Assembly (NCBI GenBank): GCA_002049455.2
Contig: KV918763.1
Span: 248,001-312,000, forward strand
DNA length: 64,000 bases
Source: Porphyra umbilicalis
Taxonomy: Eukaryota > Rhodophyta > Bangiophyceae > Bangiales > Bangiaceae
Reading direction: 5' to 3'
Position 1 is the first letter of the stretch. Each line of letters opens with the position of its first letter. Below the pieces are notes generated by a model. It had not been told where the DNA came from. It worked only from the letters and a program-made list of their open reading frames with translations, and made no database searches. Positions 10,171 through 19,790 of this stretch are shown piece by piece. A program made the translations under genes and the position numbers.

Positions 10171-10865
10171 CCTTGGCCTCGGCCGTCGCCGCCACGTGGC
10201 CGTGGTCAATCGCCAGCGCCACGTTGACGAGGGCGACCGTTGGCGCGTGGCCGGCGGCGGCGGCGACGGCGTGGGCGGTGAGGCCAGTCAACAGTGGGGA
10301 GAGGAGGTGGGCGGCAGAGGAGGGGTTGCGGAGCACACCAAAGAGCGCCTGATAGGGGATGGGATTGCCCTGTGCGGTGCAAGTCGGCAACGTCCGCCAG
10401 GACACCCCGTCAAGCACAACACGGGGACAAGACACGCCACAGGCACACGCACACAACGAATCACCACGGAAAACGGATAAAGTTGCGTCAGCGCAGGCTG
10501 CTCCACGACCACAAGCCTCTCACAGACACCCCCCCCCCCTCGGCAACGACGCGGCGGCCAAGGGCACCCGCCAACGACCCGCGCACGGGCGCACGGTCCC
10601 CCCCACCCCCCACGCCACAACAAAAACGTACCGCCAGCAGCGCATCCAGGGCGGCCGACACGGCTTCCGCGCCCTGCCCGCGCGGCCACGCCGGGTCGGT
10701 CCCCGGCGGCGGCGGCGCCGCCGCCGCCGCCGCGCCCTTGGGCACGCCCCCCGCGCCGCCCGGCCGCCACGCGGCCGCCAGCGGGGCGGGCGCCCCGTGG
10801 GCGCCCCCGCCGCCCCCGCCACCGAGGGGGGGGGGCGGCAGCGCCGCAACGGCAGCGTCGACCAT
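8432..10865 (-). CDS. RRN3: RNA polymerase I initiation factor RRN3/TIF-IA, two exons
   Basis: Exon 1 runs 10865-10632 (MVDAAVAALP...ALDALLA). The intron is 10631-10370 (262 bp, GTACGT...ACAG) and exon 2 starts GNPIPYQALFGVLRN. RRN3 HEAT-repeat landmarks follow in order. They are ADCVRLVAERAAAVDAEV (family 'ILDLIVEKLVEIDVEI'), VDPLVEKLDALLLPLLRH ('ADKLDxLMxLLFEYI'), LRTSAALVARLGSPADVRSW followed by VLGWVHAYV, and AHGLFHDTVAGVALVLVRR with LRLGTVCASRLAPLGRL ('RIVTSxLNPLKVC'). RRN3 bridges Pol I to the core promoter factor for rRNA transcription. Long Gly/Ala tracts interrupt the fold, and the frame changes at homopolymers (about 10072-10091, 9738-9748, 8976-9004, 8548-8561), so the exact sequence is uncertain. 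Upstream in-frame residues have no ATG, so the start at 10865 is preferred. Expected length is about 720 residues; the human protein has 651. Confidence 0.78.
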
Positions 10866-11686
10866 GGCGGGCGGCCGCTCCGCCGCGACGCGGCGGCCGG
10901 CGGTCTGGGGGGGGGACGCCGCGCGCGCGGCGCGTCGCGGCCGACGGCCCGTGCGACCGCGGGGGGAGGACACGCCGAGACGCACGGCGGGGCAGGCAGG
11001 GGTGGGGAGGGAGGGGGAGGCGCCGGTCGACAAGGGGGCACCCGACGGAACGGGCGGCGCGGTGGTGCTGGCGGCGCGCCCCCCGCCCGCAGTGACGGCG
11101 GCGGCGAGGGGGCCCGCCGGTGTGGCGGGGGGGGGGGGGTCTGGTCGCCCGCCCGTGCCGCTCGCGGCTCGCGCGACGGTCGTCGCCGACGGCGTCCACG
11201 ACGACACTGCGTCCGACGCCGGGTCGAGGCCGTTCGGATTCAGCGTTGATCTTTGATTCTGCCTGTGGGTGCTACCTTTCTGTTGGACCGCAGCGCTGAT
11301 TTCGTCCAAATTTTGCAACTGTGTTGGTCGGCAAGCTCTGCCACAAGCATCAAGATTGATACTTTCTCAAAAGCTGGCGCATTTTCTTTCTGACACGTTC
11401 CGCCTGGAGCTGAGGAGCTTGTCCCGTCGACCAGACTTTTTTTTAATTCATCCAATGGGAGACAGTCGCTTTCTGCCTCGGCAGCGCTGCAAGCGCTGCC
11501 CGAGCCGCGACGGCACGGCCACCATCGCCAGCGGCCACCCGAGAGGGATCCGACGCCGCCTCCAGCACGCCCCCGACCTCCGTGCTCGCACCGTCGTGGC
11601 GGTGCGTGGCGCGGCCTTCCGCCGAGCCGACCCGTTGCACGCTGGTGCCCGCTTTTCCCTCTCCCCACTGCTGCTGCTGTGCGACC

Positions 11687-13116
11687 ATGTCAGCCTTTGT
11701 TGCTGTCCCGCTCGTGGGCGCGCCCTTCCGATCGGGTTGGCCCACCCCCGCGGCGGCCGGCGGCCCGGCGCGTCGGCCGTCGCCGCGGCGCTCGGGTGGA
11801 TACCCTTGCGGTCGTCCGCGGCGGGCCTTCTTCTTCCACCCGCAGCGGAGCGATGGTGTGTTGCTGCGCTCCGCTCCCGTTGCGTCTGCCGACTCGACGC
11901 CGGACGCGGTCGCGGCGGCGGCGGCAGCTGCGGTGGCCGCCGCGCTGACGCCGGGCGGCGCGCCGTCGGCCTCCCAGGCCGCCGCCCCCGATGGGACTGG
12001 AGGGGGTACGGGCCTCGTGCTCCCAGACAGCGACATCTTGCAGCCGCGCTTGGGGCTCGGCGGCGGCACGCCCGGGCGGGAGGAGGAGTTCATCTCCTCC
12101 ATCGGCACGTCCAAGTCCCAATCCGTGACGACGTTGGAGAAGGAGAGCACGGAGCGGTCGTTTGGGACGGTGCTGCAGGAGTTGGCGGCCATCCAGGCGG
12201 ACGGCCCACGGAACGTGGCCATCCTCGGCACCCGCCACGCCAGCTACCTCCACCAGCAGATTATTGAGCTGCTGACGTACGCCAACGTGCTGGTGGGGAA
12301 CCACGTGTTTACGTCTGGGGCGGCGGGCACCAACTATGCGGTCATCAAGGGGGCGCTGCGGGCGGAGAAACCAGACCTATTGACGGTGGTGTTGCCGCAG
12401 AGCATGCGGCGACAGCCGGCCGAGTCGCAGACGCAGGTACGTTTGCAGCAAGGCGAGCGTGACGGTGGTGGTGTGTCGGGTGTATTGGCTGCTCGCGCGG
12501 CGGGGTGGTGCTGACCTCGGGTTTGAACGAGGGTGTGTTGTACATGGCTGGTGCAGTCGTGTAGCAGAGCAGAGCTGGTGTGCGGTGTACTAACGTTTCG
12601 CGTATCCACGCATGTGTCTTCTTTTCCCACTGCTGGTTTACGCGGCTTTGTTTCTGGCACCTTTTCTGGCACGACATGATGCAGTTGAAGAAGGTGAAAC
12701 ACCTGGTCGAGCTTTCCAAGAATGACAGCTTGCCGCTGGACTACGCGTCGCAGCTGTGCAACTCAGACATTTTGTCAAGGTGCACTCACTTCATCGCCTT
12801 TGCGTTTCATGACTCGGACGTTATGTACGTTACTCGTGGTGCAGTTTGTGGTTTCTGCTCTGGCATGCGAACCTCTTTTGATGTCTGAGCCACACTGCGG
12901 CGGTCTCCAGTCGGCTCTAAGCATCACCTGGTCTTTTGTAGCTGAGCACAGCGTGTCGTTTCTGTGACTGACATGCAGTTCTTCTCTGCTTCCTGCTCTT
13001 TGTGACTTCCTGTTGCTCCGTGCTGCCTTTCCTCGCATGTGGTGACGTGCAGCCTGGAGTCGGCCCGCGAGGCCAAGGCGCTGGGCAAGGTTGCCACGCT
13101 CATGTTTTTGGATTGA
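11687..13116 (+). CDS. Plastid-targeted DprA-like Rossmann protein of cyanobacterial type, three exons
   Basis: Exons are 11687-12436, 12685-12824 and 13053-13116. The introns (248 and 228 bp) both start GTACGT. The 317-residue product ends VATLMFLD. The N-terminus MSAFVAVPLVGAPFRSGW followed by Arg/Ser/Pro-rich sequence looks like a plastid transit peptide. The core has RNVAILGTRHASYLHQQII, VGNHVFTSGAAGTNYAVIKG, LLTVVLPQSMRRQP, ASQLCNSDILSRCTHFIAF and FHDSDVILESAREAKALGK. This is the conserved cyanobacterial/plastid family usually annotated as DNA recombination-mediator protein A, a DprA/SMF-like nucleotide-binding fold. Its exact role in plastids is not established. The phase-2 junction AT|C between exons 2 and 3 restores DVILES, which supports the model. 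An ATG at 11582 is an alternative start. Confidence 0.85.
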
Positions 13117-13821
13117 TGTATTGTTGACCTCTGCTGCTGTGTGTTTCATAGCCCCCCCGACAGCTGTTGTGCTGAAGAGCTCACTCCCTTTCCCGCAGCG
13201 TCGTTGCAGCCTATTCTCTTCGGATTCCTCTATATATACATTTGGCTCCGACACCTGCAACGCGGTTGTGTTTGTTGCCTGCGCCACAGCGCCAGATCCG
13301 GGCACGCGGCCCGTGGGGGTGGTGGACGGTATGGTGCCGGCGACTTATCCGTCTTCTCCTGAACGCGTGGCGGCCGGGCGCCTTCCCGGTCGAGCTGCTG
13401 CTGTTGTGCCGGCCCCGAGCGTCCTCAGTTGGCGGGCTTTCGTAAGTCACCCTGGTAAAGGACCTGGGCAGCAGTCCCCGATCACGGAACGCCTGGGGAC
13501 ATTCTGAGAGCGGTCTGAGGATTTGTGTGCCTTCTGTATTCCTCCTGTGGGGGCCTGTCGTGCTCACCAAAACACACACACGGGCGACGGGAGAACTGCC
13601 AACCTCCGCCGTCGCGGAACCCGCAGCCATTGAGGCCGCGAAGCCTTTGTGCTGGTTCCGCCAGTCATTCTCTGACCACGCTGATACAAACGGCCAGACG
13701 TATAGCAATGTTCACTGGTAGGGCCCGCGCGGCGACACAAAACTAAAAAGAGAAGAGGGCATGTGAGGGTGGGCTGTTCACTCATTGAGACCGTGTACAT
13801 GCAGAAAACAGTGTTTGCGCT
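13117..13821. other. Intergenic between convergent genes
   Basis: About 700 bp between the 3' ends of the DprA-like gene and NOP10. Several open frames exist, including a short one ending at 13721 with WFRQSFSDHADTNGQTYSN, but none matches a family that I recognise. Confidence 0.4.
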
Positions 13822-14264
13822 CTACGTGGCAGCTCTTAGCACTTCGGTGATGGTGTTTGCGTCATGAGAATCCCTGCGAGCATCAACACAAACCAGGCAG
13901 ACCCACAGAGAGAAAGGAAAAGACAAGCCAACACGGCGTCCGACACAAGCCACGGCTCCAGTCAGACACCGCGCTGTAACGGGCCAGCAACTGTCGAGAC
14001 GCAGCGGACCAACAGCGATCTTGCGGCAGCCTGGTCCATCAAGAACAAGAGACACACGGGAAGGGACAGTCGGATGGACGGAGCCCAAGGAGGCAGGCCA
14101 ATGCGTTGAGCCAACGTACCGAACCGCTTCTTGATCGTAACCCGGTGCCGGCTGAACTTGTCGTCGGGCGAGAAGCGGGCAGGGTGCGCCGACGCTGTGG
14201 GCTTGCCCGTCGTGTCCACCTTTTTCAGCGTGTAGGTACCATCTTCTGTCTTCATGAGGTACAT
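13822..14264 (-). CDS. NOP10: H/ACA snoRNP subunit NOP10, two exons
   Basis: Exon 1 is 14264-14120, the intron 14119-13842 (278 bp, GTACGT...GAAG), and exon 2 only 20 nt (13841-13822). The 54-residue protein is [17 protein letters not shown], then [20 protein letters not shown], then RVTIKKRFG joined to VLRAAT. This is the full NOP10 pattern (family '[28 protein letters not shown]'); the usual length is about 64. NOP10 binds Cbf5/dyskerin and helps position pseudouridylation guide RNPs and the telomerase RNP. The C-terminal tail is shorter than in yeast or human. The acceptor is supported by phase and by a CTGAC branch-like motif about 110 nt upstream of it. Confidence 0.93.
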
Positions 14265-14776
14265 GATGACAGGTGTCGGGTGGAAAGTAGGGGGATGGTG
14301 AACGAGGAATGGGTACGGCAAGAAGTCACGTAGCCGGCAGGGCCGCCGACGTGGTGTGGTTGGTTGCGTTGTATGCGAGAGGACGTCCGTCGGTATCCCG
14401 ACGACGGTGATCCGAGCGAACCCCGCCCGAAGCTCTAATGTCAAGCGCCATCAGGGGGGGGGCTACAAAACCAATGCCACGTGCCATCCCCTTGAACAGG
14501 TCAGGAGCTCTTCTGCTGTTTCTCTACCATGAGCGCGTGTGCTGCGCTGAACCCGACCTATGGTGCCGTACTTTACCGACGACCGAAAAACACTGCCACA
14601 CGGACGAAAAAACTCGCTTGCACAAAAACTGCGCGACAAACTGTACGGGACATACCTATCAACACTCGCAGCACACAACCGCCATACTTGGTGCTGACCA
14701 TCTCCGCCCGGCCGACGGAATGTACACGCGAGTGACGCTCGCCGCTCACACGGGGACCATCGCTCGTGTCAGCCGC
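14265..14776. other. Intergenic upstream of NOP10, downstream of DAHP synthase
   Basis: About 510 bp. It must hold the NOP10 promoter (minus strand) and the DAHP synthase 3' UTR. No repeats or RNA genes are seen. Confidence 0.4.
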
Positions 14777-16426
14777 TTACTTCTCACGGCGCGAACGCTC
14801 ACGCAGCCGGCGACCCGCTGCAATGGCCACCTCCAGCGCCTGGCTCCCATTGAGCCGCGGGTCACACGCGCTCTGGTAGTTGTCGGCCAGAGCCCGCTCC
14901 GAGACTGGGGACTCCCCCCCGCCAAGACATTCAGTCACGTCACGCAACCCCGTCATCTCAAGGTGGATGCCCCCTGGGACGGTGCCTTCCGCGGCATGCA
15001 CGGAGAAGAAGGCGTTCATCTCGTTCATGATGAGGTCGACCGGCCGCGTCTTGACGCCCGACGCCGTCTTGATGGTGTTCTCATGCATCGGGTCGCAGCT
15101 CCATACCACGTGCTTGCCGGCGGCCGTGACTGCCCGCAGCAGGGGCGGGAGTTTTCGCCACACCTTCTCCGCGCCCATCCGCACGATGACCATGATGCGG
15201 CCCTCCTCGTTCGTCGGGTTGAGGCGCTCCAAAATCTGCAGCAGGTACTCGGGCTCGGTCGTCGGACCCACCTTGACGCCGATGGGGTTGGAGATGCCAC
15301 GCAGGAACTCGACGTGCGCGTGGTCCAGCTGCCGCGTGCGCTCCCCGACCCACACCATGTGGGCAGAGGTGTTCCACCACGCCTTAGAAGAGGCGGTCGC
15401 ATCGCCTCCACGGCGCGACGGGTGAGCCGCTACGTAGCGGGTTAGCGCCTGCTCAAACGGGAGCAGCAGCGCTTCGTGGGATGTGTAGAACTCGGGCTCG
15501 CGGAACGCGGCGTTGCCCTCCACGGCCACCCCGCAGGCCGACACAAAGGACAGCGCATCCTCAATCTTCTCGACAAGGTCCCGCTGGGCGTCGCCCCCAA
15601 GCGTCGAAATCAGGTCCGTCCAGTCGCCCATGGAGGAGCTGGACTTCGCCAGCGCCCGCAGCATGTTGAGCGCCGCCGCCGATTGCGAGTACGCCCTCAC
15701 CAGGCGCTCCGGGTCTGGCACCCGCGCCTCCGCCGACGGGTCCGAGCTGTGGATGATGTCGCCGCGGTACGATGGAATTTCCTGCCCGTCCGCCGTCTTC
15801 TCCGTCAACGCCGAACGCGGTTTGGCAAACTGCCCTGCAATGCGCCCGATCTTGACGATGGGAAGCCCCGACAGGTAGGACATGGCAATCACCTGCGCGA
15901 TGAGCAGGCGGAAGGTGGCCTCCACAGACGTCGTGGAGAAGTCGTCAAACGTCTCGGCGCAGTCGCCACCTTGGAGAACGAAGGCCTCCCCGCGGCCGGC
16001 AGCCGCCAGAGAGGTTTTGAGACGCTCCGTCTCACCAGGGAAGACCAAAGGTGGGTTGCGGGAGAGGCGGTCTTCCACCTCGGCCAGAGCGGTCTCGTCG
16101 GGGTACACAGGCTGCTGAAGAGCGGGGAAGCGGCGCCACGAGTCAATCGCCCACTCTCCATCGTCGGGAAGAGCCGAGGGAGCTTCAGCTCCAGAAGAAG
16201 GGGAGGCAGCGGCTGTCATTCGGGGAGGGGCGGAGCGCCCGCAGACTGAGCGCTGATGGGCGCGGGAGGAAGCGGTAGACAGCAGCGGCGCGGGAAGAAA
16301 GGCGGCCATCGTGGGCGACATGGCTACCGAGGCAACAATCCTGTGCAAGTGATGGGCGCGTAGGTGGGGTGAAGAGCGGGTGGCAGGCAGGAGAGTGCAG
16401 GAAGAGCTTGTTGCAGTGCAGTGCAT
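14777..16426 (-). CDS. Plastid 3-deoxy-D-arabino-heptulosonate 7-phosphate synthase, class II
   Basis: Condenses phosphoenolpyruvate with erythrose 4-phosphate, the first step of the shikimate pathway. The 549-residue frame contains the plant/bacterial class II (AroA-II) core: GEAFVLQGGDCAETFDDF, RLLIAQVIAMSYLSGLPIVK, GRIAGQFAKPRS, YRGDIIHSSD, the EALLLPFEQALTR region, WVGERTRQLDHAHVEFLRGI, NPIGVKVGPTT, WSCDPMHENT and GGIHLEMTGLRDVTECLGG. Conserved Cys, His, Glu and Asp metal ligands are all present. The N-terminus is a typical leader: MAAFLPAPLLSTASS then Ser/Arg-rich sequence, consistent with plastid import. The frame opens at ATG 16426, but the in-frame ATGs at 16321 (MSPTMAAF) or 16309 give a cleaner transit peptide and are preferred. 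No intron. Confidence 0.96.
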   Translation of the reverse strand: MHCTATSSSCTLLPATRSSPHLRAHHLHRIVASVAMSPTMAAFLPAPLLSTASSRAHQRSVCGRSAPPRMTAAASPSSGAEAPSALPDDGEWAIDSWRRFPALQQPVYPDETALAEVEDRLSRNPPLVFPGETERLKTSLAAAGRGEAFVLQGGDCAETFDDFSTTSVEATFRLLIAQVIAMSYLSGLPIVKIGRIAGQFAKPRSALTEKTADGQEIPSYRGDIIHSSDPSAEARVPDPERLVRAYSQSAAALNMLRALAKSSSSMGDWTDLISTLGGDAQRDLVEKIEDALSFVSACGVAVEGNAAFREPEFYTSHEALLLPFEQALTRYVAAHPSRRGGDATASSKAWWNTSAHMVWVGERTRQLDHAHVEFLRGISNPIGVKVGPTTEPEYLLQILERLNPTNEEGRIMVIVRMGAEKVWRKLPPLLRAVTAAGKHVVWSCDPMHENTIKTASGVKTRPVDLIMNEMNAFFSVHAAEGTVPGGIHLEMTGLRDVTECLGGGESPVSERALADNYQSACDPRLNGSQALEVAIAAGRRLRERSRREK

Positions 16427-16477
16427 GAGGCGGGTGCAAGATCAAGGCCACTGCGAGAAACGTGGCACCGAGAGACG

Positions 16478-16655
16478 CGACGTCGAGTGACATGGCAGCT
16501 GACACATCTTGAAAGTCCACATTGAAAAAGTGTAGAGGCATTCTCGCAAGCGCCCTATCACACGAAAAGACTGCATGTTGGCCAACAGGTCACTTTGCTG
16601 GTGTTTCTTTCCAGCAGCCACGGCCATACGTATTTTTGGCCCAGTACTCTGTCGT
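16478..16655. repeat. Dispersed repeat, copy A
   Basis: Shares ACATCTTGAAAGTCCACATT, CATTCTCGCAAGCGC and TCTTTCCAGCA.CCACGGCCA with 19570-19790, in the same orientation. Copy A lacks about 50 bp present in copy B. It sits just upstream of the DAHP synthase start region and next to two hairpins. Confidence 0.8.
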
Positions 16656-16690
16656 TCGGCGAAACAGTGGAGAGTCAAGGTCTTTTGTAC

Positions 16691-16742
16691 ATATCCAGAA
16701 AACAATAAGGGTCCACGGCGTTGACCCTTGTTTTCTGGATAT
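16691..16742. repeat. Hairpin 1 (20-bp stem)
   Basis: ATATCCAGAAAACAA..GGGTC pairs with its inverted copy ending TTTTCTGGATAT. There is a 3-nt bulge (TAA) on the left arm and a 9-nt loop. It lies 13 nt before a second, longer hairpin. Confidence 0.9.
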
Positions 16743-16755
16743 ATACAGGGGGGTT

Positions 16756-16812
16756 GTTGCAATCGTTCAACAGCATTCGTGGACTCCACGAATGCTGTTG
16801 AAAGATTGCAAC
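16756..16812. repeat. Hairpin 2 (28-bp stem, 1-nt loop)
   Basis: The left arm begins GTTGCAATCGTTCAACAGC and ends CGTGGA. The right arm is its reverse complement with a single mismatch, and the loop is one C. It is immediately followed by the palindrome ACTGTACAGT. The stem is long enough for a fold-back element or a processed small-RNA hairpin. Confidence 0.92.
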
Positions 16813-17207
16813 TACTGTACAGTACTCTGCAACAGCCATTTCTCGGTGATCAATATTATGAAAATATTCTATCGTGAGACGCCACATATTCTGCAACAGC
16901 TGATCGAGCTTTTTTACTAACTTGCAATGTAGTTTCTCTGTGAACTTCTCTTGTGGTCTTGCTCCCGGAGACCATCGACGCCACCCCTCGACGCCCCACC
17001 TTCACCATCCGTCATCGCGTTGCTCCACCCCCCGCCCCCACCGTCACCAATCTTTCCTGCGTTGCTCCGGGACCCCTTCGTCTTCTTTGCGGCTCTTTAC
17101 CCCCTCGTGCACCATCTTCGTCGCATTTTCATTTCGTGACTTGCCTGCTCGCTTCCGTGCGTCGCTATCGCTGTCGCTGCCGCCGACGCCGCCGGCAGGC
17201 CACCGCC
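16813..17207. other. Intergenic upstream of the NDUFA3-like gene
   Basis: About 395 bp. The left part is AT-rich (TGATCAATATTATGAAAATATT). The right part is a pyrimidine-rich leader running into the ATG at 17208. No separate gene is seen. Confidence 0.4.
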
Positions 17208-18325
17208 ATGTCGGGCATGGCAACGTGGTTCCGCCGCTCTTGGGCGGCCGAGCCGGTCGTTGGCTTCTCGATCCTCCTCGGCGTCGTTGGTACGTTTTCT
17301 GGACTCGCCTTTGTATTTCCTGTCACGTCCCTCTCCACCTTTCTTTTTTGCGGGCGCTTTGAGGGTGCCAGTGCGCCGACGCCCGGTTGGCAGGCGTGGC
17401 GTCGATAGCTCCCCCCGACCGCGGTGGCCGCTGTCCGACGGATGACACCGTGGTGGTCGGTACCGCGCGTTTCCGCGAGAGATCACCCGTATCGCCGCGG
17501 ACAATCTTCTTGCTCTTTGCGTGGCCATGGCGCGGACTCATGGCCCGTCGCGATGCGAGGCGGGCGCGCACCGCTCGCTTTGAGGGGGAGAGTCTCCAGT
17601 GGCCCGGCGCGTGGCGGCGCACAGCCGGGGCAATGCTGTCTCTGCACGGGTCGGCCGAGGAAGCGCCGCTGGCTGGGTCATGGTGCTCTGTGGGTGAACT
17701 CGTGCGGCTCGGGCCGTGCGGTCGCAGGCGCTGTGAACTGACGGGCCTCTCCCTCATGGCGTGGGGGCGTCCCTTTGTCTCCCTCGTCCCTGTTTCTTGA
17801 CCCTGATGCACCCTCGTTACGGCACCGCAGGCGTCACCCTGCCGGTGGTCGTGCCGCCCCTGTGGGGCACCTACCCCGACACGCAGGCCAAGGCGGCGGA
17901 GCAGGCGCGACGGGTGGAGGTGGCGGAGGCGGCCATGGCCGCGGCGACAGGTACGGTTGCTGGTGGGGTCTTTGGGGGACGGTGGGGGGAGGACGGTGGG
18001 GGGGAGCTGCCGTGAGTACAGTGGCGGCGGCGGGGTGAGGTAGCGGGGTGTCTGGCCCGGTGGAGCGGCCGCGGTCTCCAGTCGCGCTTTGTCCACCGCC
18101 CGCGCCACGTGCGCACGGGACTGGTCACGGGGCGGCGACGGGGCGTCGGGGTGCGGCATTCGGGTGGGCGGTGCCATTGCCACTGAGCTGCCGCGCTAAC
18201 CGCCTCTTGTGTCTCTTGTCGACTGCTGTCTGTCCGCCCTGGCCGTGCGCTCTTGCTTCTGTCGCGACCTCCGTCGTCCACCGCATGCAGAAAAGCCCGC
18301 CGGCGCGCCCGCCCCGTCTCAGTAA
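17208..18325 (+). CDS. NDUFA3/B9-like accessory subunit of mitochondrial complex I, three exons
   Basis: Exons are 17208-17289, 17831-17950 and 18291-18325. Introns are 541 bp (GTACGT...GCAG) and 340 bp (GTACGG...GCAG). The phases are consistent (G|GC and G|AA). The 78-residue product starts MSGMATWFRRSWAAEPVVGF and continues SILLGVVGVTLPVVVPPLWG, then a charged helix and the tail EKPAGAPAPSQ. The order W-x-x-E-P-V, one hydrophobic helix and LPxxxPP resembles NDUFA3 ('[24 protein letters not shown]', 84 residues in human). Such subunits cross the inner membrane once at the complex I membrane arm. The gene model is good; the family call is moderately sure because the protein is so short. Confidence 0.72.
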
Positions 18326-18685
18326 ACGTTTCCCCCTCTCCCGACGCTGTCCTCCGTGTTGGCAGTTTTGTTGTACACTCTTGTGTCTCTCCCTGCGGCA
18401 CGCGCCCTCGTGGCCGCGCTAGCTGGGTCTTCGCCGTCGACGACCCCAATCATCCTGGTCCCCACTCTTCAAAACAGACGGTCCTCTTCCTCCCTCCTCC
18501 CCGCACGACCGCCCTCCCCCCCCTCCCCTCCTCCTCCTACCCGTCGGCTACCGGCCCCTCCTCGGCCAATACACACCGCCTCAGCCACTGCAGCGGCGGC
18601 GTCCCCGCCACCCGCCTGCCCGCGCCACGCCGCCGTGCTGCCCGCGTCGCTCGCGCGACCAACCACGCCCGCCCCCGCACCGCCG
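18326..18685. other. Intergenic, pyrimidine-rich
   Basis: About 360 bp downstream of the NDUFA3-like stop, with long C/T-rich stretches at 18480-18560. Nothing recognisable as a gene. Confidence 0.4.
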
Positions 18686-19060
18686 CTAGCGGTCGCTGTA
18701 GGTATCCGTGGCATCCGAGCGTAGCCGGAAGACGACGAGCACCAGCTTGGGCCGCGCGCGGGAGAGGCCAACATTGACCCGCCGCCACTCGCGGAGCAGC
18801 GGGCCGACGGCGCCCCCGCCCCTGCCCCCCGAGCCCTCCCCGACCACAAACGAGAGGACGACCGCGTCCGCGTCCAACCCCTGGTACGAGTCGATCGTTG
18901 AGGATTGGACGCCGAGCGCGTCGACATCGCCGACGGCGGCGGCAGCGGTCACCGCGTCGGCGAGTGCCGTCAGCTGCGCGCGGTAGGGGGAGAGGACGAC
19001 ATTGTCTGCGATTGGGCTGACGGCGTCGGGGGGAACGGCAGTGGCAGAGATACAGCTCAC
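18686..19060 (-). pseudogene. C-terminal fragment of a superfamily 1 (UPF1/DNA2-like) helicase
   Basis: The open stretch carries NVVLSPYRAQLTALADAV, SSTIDSYQGLDADAVVLSF and WRRVNVGLSRARPKLVLVV. These are the last motifs (IV-VI) of UPF1/SEN1/DNA2-type helicases, including the VxTIDxxQGxE/D motif V and the NVxLSRAR motif VI. Everything upstream of motif IV (Walker A, DEAD-like motifs) is missing. The frame is closed by a TAA just upstream, and the DNA beyond it is an unrelated gene fragment. An acceptor-like GTCAG precedes CCAATCGCAGAC, so a lone exon of a gene with very distant exons is possible, but a stranded fragment is the simpler reading. Confidence 0.6.
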
Positions 19061-19285
19061 CGATTACTCGCTGCCCGGTACGTGGAGTGGCGCGGCGCGG
19101 CCGCCATCTGAGGAAAAGAGGGGAGGATGATACACCTTGGAGCGGGCAAAACGACAGTGGAGATGGGCCTTTAATTCTTTGCGGGGCGAGTGCGTGGCGG
19201 CAGCTGAAGGACGCAGTTGCTTATTCTTTGCCGTCCTCCTGGTCTTGCGCCTTGCATCCCCTTGCCAGCCTACAACTAACTCGCC

Positions 19286-19474
19286 AACGAGGCGGCTAAG
19301 TTCCGCTTCCGCTCTAGCGGCGCCTACGTTGCCAGCCTGACCCTGCGCATGCCCTGCGGTGCCGTCGGCCACGGGGGCCTGTACCACAACCAAAGCCCCG
19401 AAGCGCTCTACTGCGCCACCCCCGGGCTCGAGGTTGTCATGCCCAGGGACCTGGTCCGCGCCAAGGGTCTCCTT
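19286..19474 (+). pseudogene. Fragment of 2-oxo acid dehydrogenase E1-beta subunit (BCKDHB/PDHB type)
   Basis: About 63 residues match the E1-beta core: [40 protein letters not shown], then [19 protein letters not shown]. In intact E1-beta proteins this is preceded by about 100 residues of the TPP/partner-binding domain and followed by the C-terminal transketolase domain; neither is nearby. A TAA lies in frame four codons upstream and the similarity stops after KGLL. FRFRSSG is closest to the branched-chain enzyme (FRYRSGG in animals). It faces the helicase fragment and runs into dispersed repeat copy B. Confidence 0.75.
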
Positions 19475-19569
19475 CCATCCGTGCCGACCTTCCACACCGC
19501 TCCGGGTCGCTCCGCCTTCCTCGACGGCTTTGTAGGCCATCGTCGCGAAAATGCACTACGTACTGACAA

Positions 19570-19790
19570 CGATTCTACGTCGCGTGAGCTTGTGGCCAAC
19601 ACATCTTGAAAGTCCACATTGAAAACACAATTTAGAGACGAATACGAAGCAAGGGCGAGTGCATCCCAAAGCAACTGCATTCTCGCAAGCGCGCCATCAC
19701 TCGACCAGACTGCACGTTGGCCGACGGGCCACTTTGGAGGTGGTTCTTTCCAGCATCCACGGCCACACGGATTTTGCCCCCGTACACCAC
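19570..19790. repeat. Dispersed repeat, copy B
   Basis: Second copy of the element at 16478-16655 in the same orientation. The strongest block is 19600-19626, followed after an extra ~50 bp by 19676-19770. On the plus strand both copies translate to a similar pattern, ILASAxS...TAxWPTGHFxG with SFQ and PRP after it. This suggests they derive from a once-coding mobile element. Its boundaries are approximate. Confidence 0.75.
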
